Shown: positions 53,556-62,284, numbered from the stretch's first letter. The stretch is 64,000 bases of DNA from Vibrio pomeroyi (GCF_024347595.1 NZ_AP025507.1:558001-622000); one strand, 5' to 3'. Numbers and translations are program-made. The notes: generated by a model not told the origin, from the letters alone.

Positions 53556-55024
53556 TAATCAGTTACCTCGGCATCGTCTTCTTCTAGTTGTTCAAGAGTG
53601 AAAGGGAACGTCAAAATGTCATTGAGGCTGACAGTCGGTTTGGAACCTTTTAATCCCTTTCTATGCCATGGATAGATATCAAGCATGGTGCTCAGCGTTT
53701 GGAAGGTTTGTTCAGCGGCTTCACCTTTTTCGGATAGCATAAGCGCGACACGTTCTGAGCTCAGTCTGGAGATGAAATCGTTCTGGTTACACAAGGCATG
53801 AGCAATCTCAGTACAGACATCTAAGTAATCAGTATCGACGTGTTGGAACATGATGATGCTGTGGTTTGAACGTTTAAGTTCTGTTTTGAAAAGTACCAGT
53901 TGTTCCCACCAAAAGGTTTCGGAAACCACATAAGATAGGTGCTTTTCTGGGTCGTATTCGTGCTGGCCACGAATGCGATTAATGAGTTTTCTGGCTCTCT
54001 GTTCAAGTTGGCGCTTTGAACTGCGCGCTTTATCTAAACCGACGCGAGTGGTTTGCTCTCGAAGCATACCGATAGAATATTGACGGTACTTTTTAAAGGC
54101 GATTAACGCGGCTTTGAAATCTTGGTTCTCTTCTGCGACTAAAGATTGTTGGTAACAAATCTGACTGAGCAGTTCACCATTGTCGAATTCGTTTGCTGAC
54201 TCTTCCGCGAGCCTAAGCAGTTCGGCTGCTTGTTCTGGTCTTTTTCTTAGCAGTTCTAGACGAGCTCGGCTGATGTAAGAGTGGGCCTTCATCCATATAA
54301 GGTTATGTTCGACAGCTAACTTATGTGCCTTGGCTGTGGCACGCTCTGCATCATCTAAACGCTCAAGGCCAAGTAGGGCTAGGCCTCTGAAATCCCAGAC
54401 TTCTGCATGCCAGGTATTATCTTTATGTTCTTTTAATGCTTCTTCTGCGCCGTCGAGTACCGACAGCATTTCAACATAGTTGTTGAGCAGGTAGTAATCC
54501 CACGCGAGCAGTATTCTTGCTTTGCCTTCTAACCAACCGATGCGACTGTTGTTCGCGACTTTTACGGCAAGTTGGTGGGTCGAGCGGGCTAGCTTATATT
54601 CATGGGTCATTCGCCAAATGTTGCCGAGGCCAATCAGGCATTCGATCTGTATTTCAACTTCATCAACCAGTGCTGACTGCTCTAAAGCATTGATCCAGAA
54701 CTGTTGTGCAGAGTAATACTTGGCTTGTCCCCAGAATTGGAGCGCGTGTAAGTGGAGGATTTCAGGGAGAAAAAGATCGGTGTCTAATCGGCTTTGTCGC
54801 TTATAGGCTTCTTTGATGTATTTTAAACCTTTCTGGTAATCCATCAGGTTCCAACAACATCTTGCCATTAACATCAGCGACTGGATCGCGCCCTCTTCAA
54901 ACAGAACTTGCTCAGATCTGACGAGGCATTGTTGCGCGATCTCAAGGATCACCAATGGTTCAGAGTCGACGCGAGTTTTGAGTTGTTCTAGTTCTGTTTC
55001 AAGAAGGTACTGATTTTTGTCCAA
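53555..55024 (-). CDS. TPR protein with a decayed GGDEF-like C-terminus, partner of the cyclase
   Basis: This 489-residue protein has TPR-like repeats along most of its length (about 15-310; for example IECLIGLGNIWRMTHEYKLA and AWDYYLLNNYVEMLSVLDGA). A coiled coil follows (about 310-345). The C-terminal region (about 350-475) resembles a GGDEF fold: IIMFQHVDTDYLDVCTEIAH sits where the metal-binding strand would be and RLSSERVALML (420-430) where RxGGDEFAxLL would be. No catalytic residue is kept. The same TPR-coil-GGDEF plan as the next gene suggests duplication followed by decay into a regulatory partner. Confidence 0.75.
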   Translation of the reverse strand: MDKNQYLLETELEQLKTRVDSEPLVILEIAQQCLVRSEQVLFEEGAIQSLMLMARCCWNLMDYQKGLKYIKEAYKRQSRLDTDLFLPEILHLHALQFWGQAKYYSAQQFWINALEQSALVDEVEIQIECLIGLGNIWRMTHEYKLARSTHQLAVKVANNSRIGWLEGKARILLAWDYYLLNNYVEMLSVLDGAEEALKEHKDNTWHAEVWDFRGLALLGLERLDDAERATAKAHKLAVEHNLIWMKAHSYISRARLELLRKRPEQAAELLRLAEESANEFDNGELLSQICYQQSLVAEENQDFKAALIAFKKYRQYSIGMLREQTTRVGLDKARSSKRQLEQRARKLINRIRGQHEYDPEKHLSYVVSETFWWEQLVLFKTELKRSNHSIIMFQHVDTDYLDVCTEIAHALCNQNDFISRLSSERVALMLSEKGEAAEQTFQTLSTMLDIYPWHRKGLKGSKPTVSLNDILTFPFTLEQLEEDDAEVTD

Positions 55025-55210
55025 GGCTTAGATCCATAATTACCGAACATATTGATAACACAATCATTATAAGAGTGTGATTTAGGATAAGCACCAATTA
55101 TCTTTCGTAGAGCGTCAAAGGAACATCTATCTTTTCCATTTATGGGTGTTACCTCATGTTGTTACTTTAAAATCAATGAGTTCCCGAATAATAAACTAGA
55201 TGCTCTGTTT

Positions 55211-56680
55211 CTATGAAAGCAGTTGCTTTAGGGTCAATGGCTGTTCTGCTACACCTAAGCGTTGCGCTGCCGTGAGCCCTTGCTTATCTTGGTAGCACAG
55301 ATTGTGCCAAGCTCTAAATATGTCGAGTAATGGAAGAATGCCCCCAGGACGAAGCTTACGTCTAGGTTCATTGATAAAGCTATCAAATAACAGCTGGAAA
55401 CGCTGTTGATAGAACTTAGTTTGTTGAATTGAGGCGGTATTAAACCACTGTTTTGGTTCTGGATTGTTACCCGTTAGATAGCAAATACCTTTCTGGTTAT
55501 CACCTTGGTTGGCAATAGCCCAACGATCGCGCCACCAACTCATATGAACGATGTCGATCTTTTCAAAACTTTGTTCGTCTTGCCAACCTGGATCTTCTTC
55601 CACATACATAAGGTCAATATTTTGACTCTGTATACGCGGCAAACATACGCTCAGGGCGGCAGATCTTAGTAATGGATCTTGTGGCATATAGATCGCAACG
55701 TGCTTGTTCTCATCACACATATCAAGGACATGCAGGAAGTGAGCATAAGACGTATAAGGCGGTCGAATGAGCGCCCCTTTTGAAGGGTAGCTAAACGTTG
55801 TGAGGTTACCCATAGGGTCTTCAACATTGCCTCTTGCCAGAATCACTTGGTATTGCTGTTCAATACGCTCTTTTAGTTTGTCTGACGGTTGAGGAAGCTC
55901 AAGGTTCGCCTCTGAAGAGTGCTCTTTGGATACGAAGCGCGCCACATCATCATAAGGGTTGTGATCAACATTCCCTGACGGCTCTTCATTTTGTGAGTAA
56001 TTCACGTGTTGGCAAAGGATATAGCCAGAATGCGCCTCACCCGTCGCTATCCAAACCACACCGTTGTTACTTTGTGGTTGTAAGCGCTGATAATGGGAAG
56101 CAAATTGATAGTCTTTGGCATGATTAACCCATCGTGCATCGATCATCGCTAATTTGCGACGGCATCGGCTGGCGATATGGTCAACATGGTCATAGAAAGT
56201 CTTTGGGTTGATCTCTAATTTTCTACAGATTTCACGTACGGAATAGCCCATGAACAATAAGCCCATGAGGTTCTCTTGAAACTGGAGTTTTTTATTGGAT
56301 CCAGACCACTTATCAACGAAGGTTGATTGGCAGTCTTTGCATCGATAACGCTGCCTGTCGCCACTGTAGCCGAAGGCATGATAAAGATGTTTATGAGTAT
56401 GAACCGATAAGCCGAAGTTACCGCAATCATCATTACGACAGGCAGGGAGCCCATCGCTGTGAAGTTGTCTTAGGCGATGAAGTTCGCTTAACACTTCACG
56501 ATTGTTAAGTAAGGGGGGGAAAGCTCCACATTCACGACAAACCATCGCTGGACGCTTAGGGTTAGCGTGTTGCAAAACATACCGTTTTGCATCGCTCAAG
56601 CCAAAGTTGTCACACGCCAATGTTTTACAAAAGTTGAGTTGCAAACCATCCGCATCTTTTGGCAGCTTGTCGTTAGACAC
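55211..56680 (-). CDS. Zinc-ribbon, transposase-like protein of unknown function
   Basis: The GTG at 56680 has an exceptional ribosome site (GAGGGGGAG), while the upstream in-frame TTG (56758) has none and the stretch between holds a hairpin. The 489 residues carry two copies of a zinc-ribbon module: C18-x4-C23-x-NFGLS with C48-x2-C51, and C81-x4-C86-x-NFGLS with C114-x2-C117. A helix-turn-helix follows (about 140-165, MGYSVREICRKLEINPKTFYDHV), then an RNase-H-like strand pair (VVWIATGEAHSGYILCQHV) where the first catalytic Asp of DDE transposases is replaced by Thr. The end (LTAAQRLGVAEQPLTLKQLL) resembles transposase C-termini. This suggests a domesticated transposase acting as a DNA-binding protein. 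It lies behind deoD. Confidence 0.7.
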   Translation of the reverse strand: MSNDKLPKDADGLQLNFCKTLACDNFGLSDAKRYVLQHANPKRPAMVCRECGAFPPLLNNREVLSELHRLRQLHSDGLPACRNDDCGNFGLSVHTHKHLYHAFGYSGDRQRYRCKDCQSTFVDKWSGSNKKLQFQENLMGLLFMGYSVREICRKLEINPKTFYDHVDHIASRCRRKLAMIDARWVNHAKDYQFASHYQRLQPQSNNGVVWIATGEAHSGYILCQHVNYSQNEEPSGNVDHNPYDDVARFVSKEHSSEANLELPQPSDKLKERIEQQYQVILARGNVEDPMGNLTTFSYPSKGALIRPPYTSYAHFLHVLDMCDENKHVAIYMPQDPLLRSAALSVCLPRIQSQNIDLMYVEEDPGWQDEQSFEKIDIVHMSWWRDRWAIANQGDNQKGICYLTGNNPEPKQWFNTASIQQTKFYQQRFQLLFDSFINEPRRKLRPGGILPLLDIFRAWHNLCYQDKQGLTAAQRLGVAEQPLTLKQLLS

Positions 56681-56704
56681 GATCTCCCCCTCGGGATTAT
56701 TTGA

Positions 56705-56726
56705 GCAGCCAAGTGAGCTTGGCTGC
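56705..56726 (-). terminator. Hairpin between deoD and the zinc-ribbon gene
   Basis: The perfect 9-bp stem GCAGCCAAG/CTTGGCTGC (56705-56713 with 56718-56726) with loop TGAG lies in the 82-bp gap and is not followed by a T tract. It may attenuate deoD read-through or stabilise its 3' end. Confidence 0.5.
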
Positions 56727-56762
56727 GGGGTAACGCTTTTCAATGTATCTTTTATCAAATCG

Positions 56763-57473
56763 TTAGATGTTGATTGCTGTCTCTAGAGCAACTTTCATCA
56801 TGTCGTTGAAAGACTTTTGACGCTCTTCAGAGCTTAGTTTCTCGCCACGGATGATGTGGTCAGATACTGTTAGGATAGTCAGTGCTTTAGCACCAAGGTC
56901 TGCAGCAACACCGTAGATACCAGCAGCTTCCATATCAACACCTAGGATGCCTAGTTTTTCCATTTTTTCGAAAAGGTCAGCTTCTGGAGTGTAGAAAAGG
57001 TCTGCAGAGAATACGTTACCAACTTTAACTGGAACTTCTTGTGCACGAGCTTGGTTTACTGCTTCTTCTAGAAGACCGAAATCAGCGATAGCAGCGAAGT
57101 CGTGGTTGTTGAAACGAATGCGGTTTACTTTTGAGTCAGTAGAAGCACCCATACCAATAACCACGTCCATTAGTTTAACGTCGTCACGTACTGCGCCACA
57201 GCTACCTACACGAATAACGTTTTTCACACCGTACTCAGCGATTAGCTCGTGTACGTAGATGCAGCATGATGGGATACCCATACCGTGGCCCATTACAGAA
57301 ACTTTCTTACCTTTGTAAGTGCCTGTGTAGCCAAACATGTTGCGAACGTCACAAACTTGCTTCACGTCATCAAGGAATGTTTCAGCAATGTATTTTGCGC
57401 GAAGCGGGTCGCCTGGCATAAGTACTGTTTCTGCGAAATCACCAGCTTGAGCATTAATATGAGGTGTAGCCAT
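56763..57473 (-). CDS. deoD: Purine-nucleoside phosphorylase DeoD
   Basis: DeoD cleaves purine (deoxy)nucleosides with phosphate for salvage. The 236 residues match E. coli DeoD (239). [37 protein letters not shown] is the family start, split here around GDPLRAKY, the phosphate loop. RVGSCGAV and the substrate residues [10 protein letters not shown] and SDHIIRGE are all present. It is separate from a deoCAB operon, so it may be a second copy, as in V. cholerae chromosome II. A CRP-like site lies upstream (57590-57605). Confidence 0.95.
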   Translation of the reverse strand: MATPHINAQAGDFAETVLMPGDPLRAKYIAETFLDDVKQVCDVRNMFGYTGTYKGKKVSVMGHGMGIPSCCIYVHELIAEYGVKNVIRVGSCGAVRDDVKLMDVVIGMGASTDSKVNRIRFNNHDFAAIADFGLLEEAVNQARAQEVPVKVGNVFSADLFYTPEADLFEKMEKLGILGVDMEAAGIYGVAADLGAKALTILTVSDHIIRGEKLSSEERQKSFNDMMKVALETAINI

Positions 57474-57589
57474 GGTCGTTCTCCAAAGTTTAAACGGTAA
57501 TTATAGGAACAGGATTTAATCAATTACCGATTCTGTTGAATTGAATTCGTTTTGTTGAGGCAATATTAGCGAGTTAAAACGAGGCTCCA

Positions 57590-57605
57590 TGAGATGCTTG
57601 TCACA
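57590..57605. promoter_or_regulatory. CRP-like site upstream of deoD
   Basis: TGAGATGCTTGTCACA matches TGTGA-N6-TCACA at nine of ten positions and lies about 120 bp before the deoD start. Nucleoside catabolism is under CRP in E. coli. The rest of the 347-bp gap to the next gene shows no recognisable feature; an open frame at 57516-57707 looks spurious. Confidence 0.45.
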
Positions 57606-57820
57606 AAATGGGTCTACCCATAGTGTTTTATTATTATTGATAACCAAATATGTTGAAACCTTAAAGGCAATCGATTTTGTGTGGGTAAATCGCTTTGTCT
57701 TAACCAAAGCTCAGGTCTATTGAGAGAGAAAGGGATGTGAATTTAGCGGTAACTAACCGTTGTCGCGACGTTTAATCAGCGATAATCTAAACTTTGATAA
57801 AAGACAAACCAAGGAATTGT

Positions 57821-58795
57821 ATGTCGTATTGCGCTAGCTCGACGCCTTTGCTCGCTATGAAAACGCGATTACGTAAAATCGCTTCGCTTGCTGTGCGAAC
57901 CACCTTAATTGCCGGAGGGATGGCTTCATCGTGGGTGTATGCCGCTACATTTGAGTTACCACCAGCGGAAAGTCGTATTGTAGGTAGAATACAGCAACAC
58001 GAAGTTGCAGCGGGTGAAACGTTAGCGATTATTGCAAAGCAGTACGATATTGGCTTTCTCTCTTTAATGGCGGCAAATAAGGGCGTTGATCCTTTTCTTC
58101 CTGCTGAAGGCTACGTATTAAGTATTCCTAGCCGTTTAATTTTGCCGGATACCCCAAGAAAAGGCATTGTCATTAATCTTGCTGAATTAAGGCTGTATTA
58201 CTTTGAGCCAGAGAAGAATCAGGTACATGTCTTCCCTGTCGGGATTGGTCGAGTTGGGCGTGATACGCCGGAGATGATCACTAAGATAAGCCAAAAGAGG
58301 CCTAACCCTACTTGGACGCCACCTAAGTCGATCCGTGACGAGTATTTAGAGAAAGGCATCGAATTACCGAGAGTGGTGCCAGCCGGGCCTGAAAATCCAC
58401 TGGGCGAATACGCAATGAGACTTGCTTATGGCGCAGGGGATTATTTGATCCACGGAACCAACAAAGATTTTGGTATAGGCTTGCGAGTAAGCTCTGGCTG
58501 TATCCGAATGGAACCTAAAGATATTGAATGGCTGTTTGAACAGGTGAACCGTGGTGAACAAGTCACGATCATTAATGAGCCGATTAAAGTGTCGCTCGAA
58601 CCGGATAGAAGTGTGTTTGTTGAAGCGCACGAACCATTGACGAGAAGCGACGGTTCTAAAAAGTCTCTAAAAATTCCGGTTGAATTGAAATGGTGGCTTG
58701 AAGACGCCGACCTACCTAACTCAAAAGCGAAAGCGGTTATCTTTGCGCAAAACGGTGTGCCTGTTGAGATAGCACCACCTGTGATTGAGTTCTAA
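57821..58795 (+). CDS. L,D-transpeptidase of the ErfK/YbiS family
   Basis: This enzyme cross-links peptidoglycan or attaches Lpp to it. The ATG at 57821 has AAGGA upstream; 324 residues. A longish signal peptide (cleavage near VYA, about residue 41) is followed by a LysM domain (about 57-105, QHEVAAGETLAIIAKQY) and the YkuD catalytic domain with His 211 (HGTNKDFGIGLRVSSG) and the nucleophile Cys 227 (SGCIRM). A C-terminal domain follows (about 250-324). An Lpp-like lipoprotein gene lies just downstream on the other strand, a possible substrate. Confidence 0.92.
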   Translation: MSYCASSTPLLAMKTRLRKIASLAVRTTLIAGGMASSWVYAATFELPPAESRIVGRIQQHEVAAGETLAIIAKQYDIGFLSLMAANKGVDPFLPAEGYVLSIPSRLILPDTPRKGIVINLAELRLYYFEPEKNQVHVFPVGIGRVGRDTPEMITKISQKRPNPTWTPPKSIRDEYLEKGIELPRVVPAGPENPLGEYAMRLAYGAGDYLIHGTNKDFGIGLRVSSGCIRMEPKDIEWLFEQVNRGEQVTIINEPIKVSLEPDRSVFVEAHEPLTRSDGSKKSLKIPVELKWWLEDADLPNSKAKAVIFAQNGVPVEIAPPVIEF

Positions 58796-58809
58796 TTCGA
58801 TGGTTCTTG

Positions 58810-58829
58810 GGAAAGCGTTATCGCTTTCC
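58810..58829 (+). terminator. Hairpin after the L,D-transpeptidase gene
   Basis: The stem GGAAAGCG/CGCTTTCC (58810-58817 with 58822-58829) with loop TTAT is followed by a pyrimidine-rich, only partly T-rich tract. Confidence 0.55.
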
Positions 58830-58865
58830 TCTCTCCTTTATCTTCATTTTCTTCATTCCAAATAA

Positions 58866-58893
58866 AGCACCACTTCCGTTAAGAGGTGGTGCT
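58866..58893 (-). terminator. Terminator after the Lpp-like gene
   Basis: The stem AGCACCAC/GTGGTGCT (58866-58873 with 58886-58893) is followed on the reverse strand by TTTATTT. Confidence 0.7.
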
Positions 58894-58958
58894 ATCTAAT
58901 TACTGCTTTTTACTTTTACGACTTATTTGATCTAAAGCTAGTAGCGCTTATATCTCAA

Positions 58959-59225
58959 CTACTTCGTGTAAGACTCTGCAATGTTATCGATACGGTCGTT
59001 AGCACGGTCCGCTTCTTCTTTCGCTGCCATTGCGGCTGCTTCTGCTTCTTGAGCCTTCATTTCAGCGGCTGCTTTGTCACTCTTAAGTGCTTCAACTTCG
59101 CTTGTAAGTTGAGCGACTTGGTTAGTTAGTTGATCCATTTCTGACACTGCAGCTTCTTCTGGCTCTGAAGAACAACCGGCTAAAATGAAAACTGAGGCTG
59201 CAGCTGCGATTAACGTCTTATTCAT
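58959..59225 (-). CDS. lpp: Lpp-like (Braun-type) outer-membrane lipoprotein
   Basis: The ATG at 59225 has the ribosome site AAGGAG; the longer frame upstream is unlike the family. The 88-residue precursor has a lipoprotein signal with lipobox LAGC (Cys 18), then heptad repeats forming a trimeric coiled coil (about 28-80, MDQLTNQVAQLTSEVEALKS and an Ala/Glu/Lys-rich run), ending in YTK with the C-terminal Lys available for linkage to peptidoglycan. Lpp ties the outer membrane to the wall; the neighbouring L,D-transpeptidase is of the family that makes this bond. Confidence 0.9.
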   Translation of the reverse strand: MNKTLIAAAASVFILAGCSSEPEEAAVSEMDQLTNQVAQLTSEVEALKSDKAAAEMKAQEAEAAAMAAKEEADRANDRIDNIAESYTK

Positions 59226-59586
59226 AAGAACTCCTTGCTTATTTATCATCAAAAGATGCGCTATACATTCTTTATCATATAGTCGCTTCAATAATGATTG
59301 TAGCGACTAATTTTTTAACTGCAAAAACAATAACTAAAGAAATTGCTAAATTTTTGAGCTAATTAGCTCAGTATCACGATCTGTCTCATTTATGAGATGA
59401 GAGATTTGGCATCCGATTTTAAGAGATTTAGCGCAACCATCCCTTTGTTAGCAATGCATAGAATGTTCTAGTCCACGACAGATAAAGAGATAAATTTAAT
59501 GTGATCTCTATCCTTATAAAGTACTTTCGCGGTATCATGTCACGTTAAATTAATTTTATTCAATACCATCATGACTGGAGAGTCCT
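59226..59586. other. lpp-helicase divergent region with stacked palindromes
   Basis: These 361 bp contain TAGTCGCT/AGCGACTA (59280-59287 with 59302-59309), the perfect 16-bp palindrome TGAGCTAATTAGCTCA (59355-59370) and TCTCAT-TT-ATGAGA (59384-59397). No gene is seen. The palindromes may be operators or leader RNA hairpins; a long leader is common for cold-regulated helicase genes. Confidence 0.6.
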
Positions 59587-60918
59587 TTGCACTTTAAAGA
59601 TTTAGGCTTAGATAATCGCTTACTGAAGAACTTAAAACATTACGACTTTAAGAAAGCGACAGAGATCCAATCGAAAGCGATCCCTGTTGCTATTGCCGGT
59701 AAGGATCTATTGGCTTCATCAAAAACGGGTTCAGGTAAAACATTGGCGTTTGTGTTGCCAATGATTCACAAAGCATTAAAAACCAAAGCGTTTTCTGCTC
59801 GTGATCCTCGTGGTGTAATTTTGGCTCCTACTCGTGAGCTGGCTAAGCAAGTTTACGGTGAATTACGTAGCATGCTAGGTGGTTTGTCTTACGAAGCGGC
59901 GCTTATCTTGGGTGGCGAGAACTTTAACGACCAAGTTAAAGCACTGCGTAAGTACCCTCGTTTTATCGTTGCGACTCCAGGCCGTCTTGCTGACCACTTA
60001 GAACATCGTTCATTGTTCCTAGATGGTGTTGAAACGCTAATCCTTGATGAAGCGGACCGTATGCTTGATCTGGGTTTCGCTCCAGAACTTCGTCGTATTG
60101 CCAATGCTGCTAAACACCGTCGTCGTCAGACTCTAATGTTCTCTGCAACGTTAGATCACGCTGAAGTAAACGGCATTGCCAATGAAATGCTAGACGCACC
60201 TAAGCGTATTTCTGTGGGTGTTTCTAACGAGCAGCACTTAGATATCACACAGAAATTCTACTTATGTGATCACCTAGATCACAAAGAAGCGATTTTAGAC
60301 CGTGTACTGGAAGAAGCTGAATACCGTCAGGTAATGATCTTCACAGCAACACGCGCTGATACTGACCGTTTAACAGATAAGTTGAACGAGAAGAAGCTTA
60401 AAGCGGTAGCACTGAGTGGTAACCTAAACCAAACGCAACGTAATGCTATTATGAGCCAGTTCGAGCGTGCGGTTTACAAGATCTTGGTAACGACCGATGT
60501 TGCTTCACGTGGTATTGATATTCCAAACGTGAGCCACGTTATCAACTTTGATATGCCTAAGCATACGGAAGAGTACGTGCACCGTGTAGGTCGTACTGGC
60601 CGTGCGGGTAACAAAGGCGATGCGATTTCTTTGGTTGGTCCAAAAGACTGGGACAGCTTCAAGCGTGTTGAACTTTACCTTCAACAAGATTTGACCTTCT
60701 CTGTACTTGAAGGCCTAAAAGGTAAATTCAAAGGCATTAAGCCACGTAAACCTGCGTTTGCTAAAGGCGGCCCTGCTAAGAAGAAGACCAACACTCAAGC
60801 GAAGAAAACGCCGAAGAAACCGGTTAAGCGTGATAAGAGCTTCCACCAAAATGTGGCGGTGGGTGATACGGTGTTTATCCCTAAGAAGAAAGTCGCACCA
60901 AAAGTGGACGACGAGTAA
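59587..60918 (+). CDS. DEAD-box ATP-dependent RNA helicase
   Basis: The 443 residues (TTG start with GGAGAG upstream) have a RecA-like core: Q motif (FKKATEIQSKAIP), motif I SSKTGSGKT (44-52), PTRELA, TPGRL, DEAD (LILDEADRML), SAT, and HRVGRTGRAG. The C-terminal tail (about 375-443) is rich in Lys, Pro and Gly and ends in an acidic patch, giving RNA affinity. It belongs to the RhlE/SrmB-like group involved in ribosome assembly or mRNA decay; which one cannot be settled by eye. It stands alone with a strong terminator. Confidence 0.92.
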   Translation: MHFKDLGLDNRLLKNLKHYDFKKATEIQSKAIPVAIAGKDLLASSKTGSGKTLAFVLPMIHKALKTKAFSARDPRGVILAPTRELAKQVYGELRSMLGGLSYEAALILGGENFNDQVKALRKYPRFIVATPGRLADHLEHRSLFLDGVETLILDEADRMLDLGFAPELRRIANAAKHRRRQTLMFSATLDHAEVNGIANEMLDAPKRISVGVSNEQHLDITQKFYLCDHLDHKEAILDRVLEEAEYRQVMIFTATRADTDRLTDKLNEKKLKAVALSGNLNQTQRNAIMSQFERAVYKILVTTDVASRGIDIPNVSHVINFDMPKHTEEYVHRVGRTGRAGNKGDAISLVGPKDWDSFKRVELYLQQDLTFSVLEGLKGKFKGIKPRKPAFAKGGPAKKKTNTQAKKTPKKPVKRDKSFHQNVAVGDTVFIPKKKVAPKVDDE

Positions 60919-60963
60919 TCACCAGCCAGTTTTAAAGCGTTTGCTAGTAAAACTGACATAAAT

Positions 60964-60992
60964 AAAAACCGCCAATATTAGGCGGTTTTTTT
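60964..60992. terminator. Bidirectional terminator after the helicase gene
   Basis: The stem AAAAACCGCC/GGCGGTTTTT (60964-60973 with 60981-60990), extended T run and AT loop serve the helicase and the converging phospholipase gene. Confidence 0.9.
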
Positions 60993-61033
60993 GTATCTCG
61001 ATTTTGTCTAAGCCATTAGCTTCAGGTAATTAG

Positions 61034-62284
61034 CTAGAAATCGAACGTCGAGAACGAATACGCCAAGATGTGGTCAGCAATGTATTTATGAGTAGCTGTC
61101 GTTGGGTGTGTCACGCCCCAGAATACATAGCTGTCTGAACCATAGGTGGCACAGTCATTGGTTAAGCTATGGCTTCGTAAGTAGTCCGCGGCTGAGCTTC
61201 TATTGAGATCAAGACAAGCGTCACTCGCATTTCTAAAGCCATGCTGTTCAGGGGTATCAGTAATGCTAGCGAACAACGCACTCGCATCGAACAACACCAC
61301 GTTTTTCCCCATGCTTTGGTAATACTCAGCCTGAGCTTTAATGAACTGGTTGAACTCTAAGATCTTTCCTCGGACTTTGATGATCTCTTGTTCGGTTGAA
61401 TATTTGAATTGCGGTGCTTTTGTCGCATCGGGCAATGTGAAGAGTAAGATATTACTCGCACCAGACTCGGTTAGTCGGATAAGAGCGCTACTGAAATCGG
61501 CTTTGACATCGGCGACTTCTCGATCGTAATTCATAAAGTCATTGAGCCCAAACTCGAGGGTAAACAGGGAGTTTTCAGGGCGATAGTTTTTAGCGACTTT
61601 CATGTAGGTTAAGTAGGAAGTGACTTGGTCATAGACACCAGTAAGAGCGATATATTGGTTAGTGCCTGCTGCACCGCCGACGGCCCAGTTATAAAGGGGT
61701 ACACCTTTGGCTTTGGCTAAATATTCCGTCCAAACCAAACCGTTTGAAAAGTGCCCCAGAAACCATGAGTTCGCATTGGGGAAAGCCCATTGAGATCCGT
61801 TAAATAGATTCCCAGTATCAGAAAGGCTATCACCAAAAGTAACGATGCGATTGATGGTATTGGCTTGAACTACCTTATCGTTGGTCCAGATTGAATGGTT
61901 GTAAGAGAAGCGATTGTTTGCGGCAAAATAGGTGATGTCAGCGACGTCATGCTGGATGTCGAGCGTCTCTTCACAGCGTTGTTTGATTTCAGATTGTGGG
62001 GCATCGCTATAGAACATGTTTTTGAATGAAACGGAAGACCACCAATATCCGTTGATCGTGTAATAGTCCCCGTTTTCTTTTTTCGCCCATTTCCAATCGG
62101 TAGCTGCAGAGTCATGCGACGCATCGGTTCGATACCAACATCGAACGTAAGAGTAAGTTTCTGAGCCTTGCGTGCTAAGCACTTGAGCAGATGTTATAGA
62201 TTCAGGTGTTGGTATTAGATCTTCAGCTGCATCAGCACCAAAAGGCATGGTTAACGCGAGTATTAAAGCCGTATTTTTCATCAT
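61034..62284 (-). CDS. tlh: Thermolabile haemolysin-type secreted phospholipase (GDSL family)
   Basis: This 416-residue secreted phospholipase A2/lysophospholipase (V. parahaemolyticus TLH 418) has a signal peptide (cleavage near ADA, about 19), an N-terminal domain (about 25-140), then the GDSL/SGNH hydrolase domain with nucleophile Ser 153 (FGDSLSDTGN), block III Asn in EFGLNDF and His 393 (FWGVTHPT). The residue three before the His is Gly 390, where V. parahaemolyticus TLH has the catalytic Asp. It is transcribed divergently from the lipase gene, forming a secreted lipid-degrading locus. Confidence 0.93.
   Translation of the reverse strand: MMKNTALILALTMPFGADAAEDLIPTPESITSAQVLSTQGSETYSYVRCWYRTDASHDSAATDWKWAKKENGDYYTINGYWWSSVSFKNMFYSDAPQSEIKQRCEETLDIQHDVADITYFAANNRFSYNHSIWTNDKVVQANTINRIVTFGDSLSDTGNLFNGSQWAFPNANSWFLGHFSNGLVWTEYLAKAKGVPLYNWAVGGAAGTNQYIALTGVYDQVTSYLTYMKVAKNYRPENSLFTLEFGLNDFMNYDREVADVKADFSSALIRLTESGASNILLFTLPDATKAPQFKYSTEQEIIKVRGKILEFNQFIKAQAEYYQSMGKNVVLFDASALFASITDTPEQHGFRNASDACLDLNRSSAADYLRSHSLTNDCATYGSDSYVFWGVTHPTTATHKYIADHILAYSFSTFDF

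Noticed and set aside
55211..56758. Active insertion sequence around the transposase-like gene
   Set aside because: No terminal inverted repeats or direct target repeats were found, the first catalytic Asp position is Thr, and it sits tightly behind deoD.
57516..57707. Reverse open frame of 63 codons upstream of deoD
   Set aside because: It has no good ribosome site, contains the CRP-like site and has no family resemblance; likely chance.
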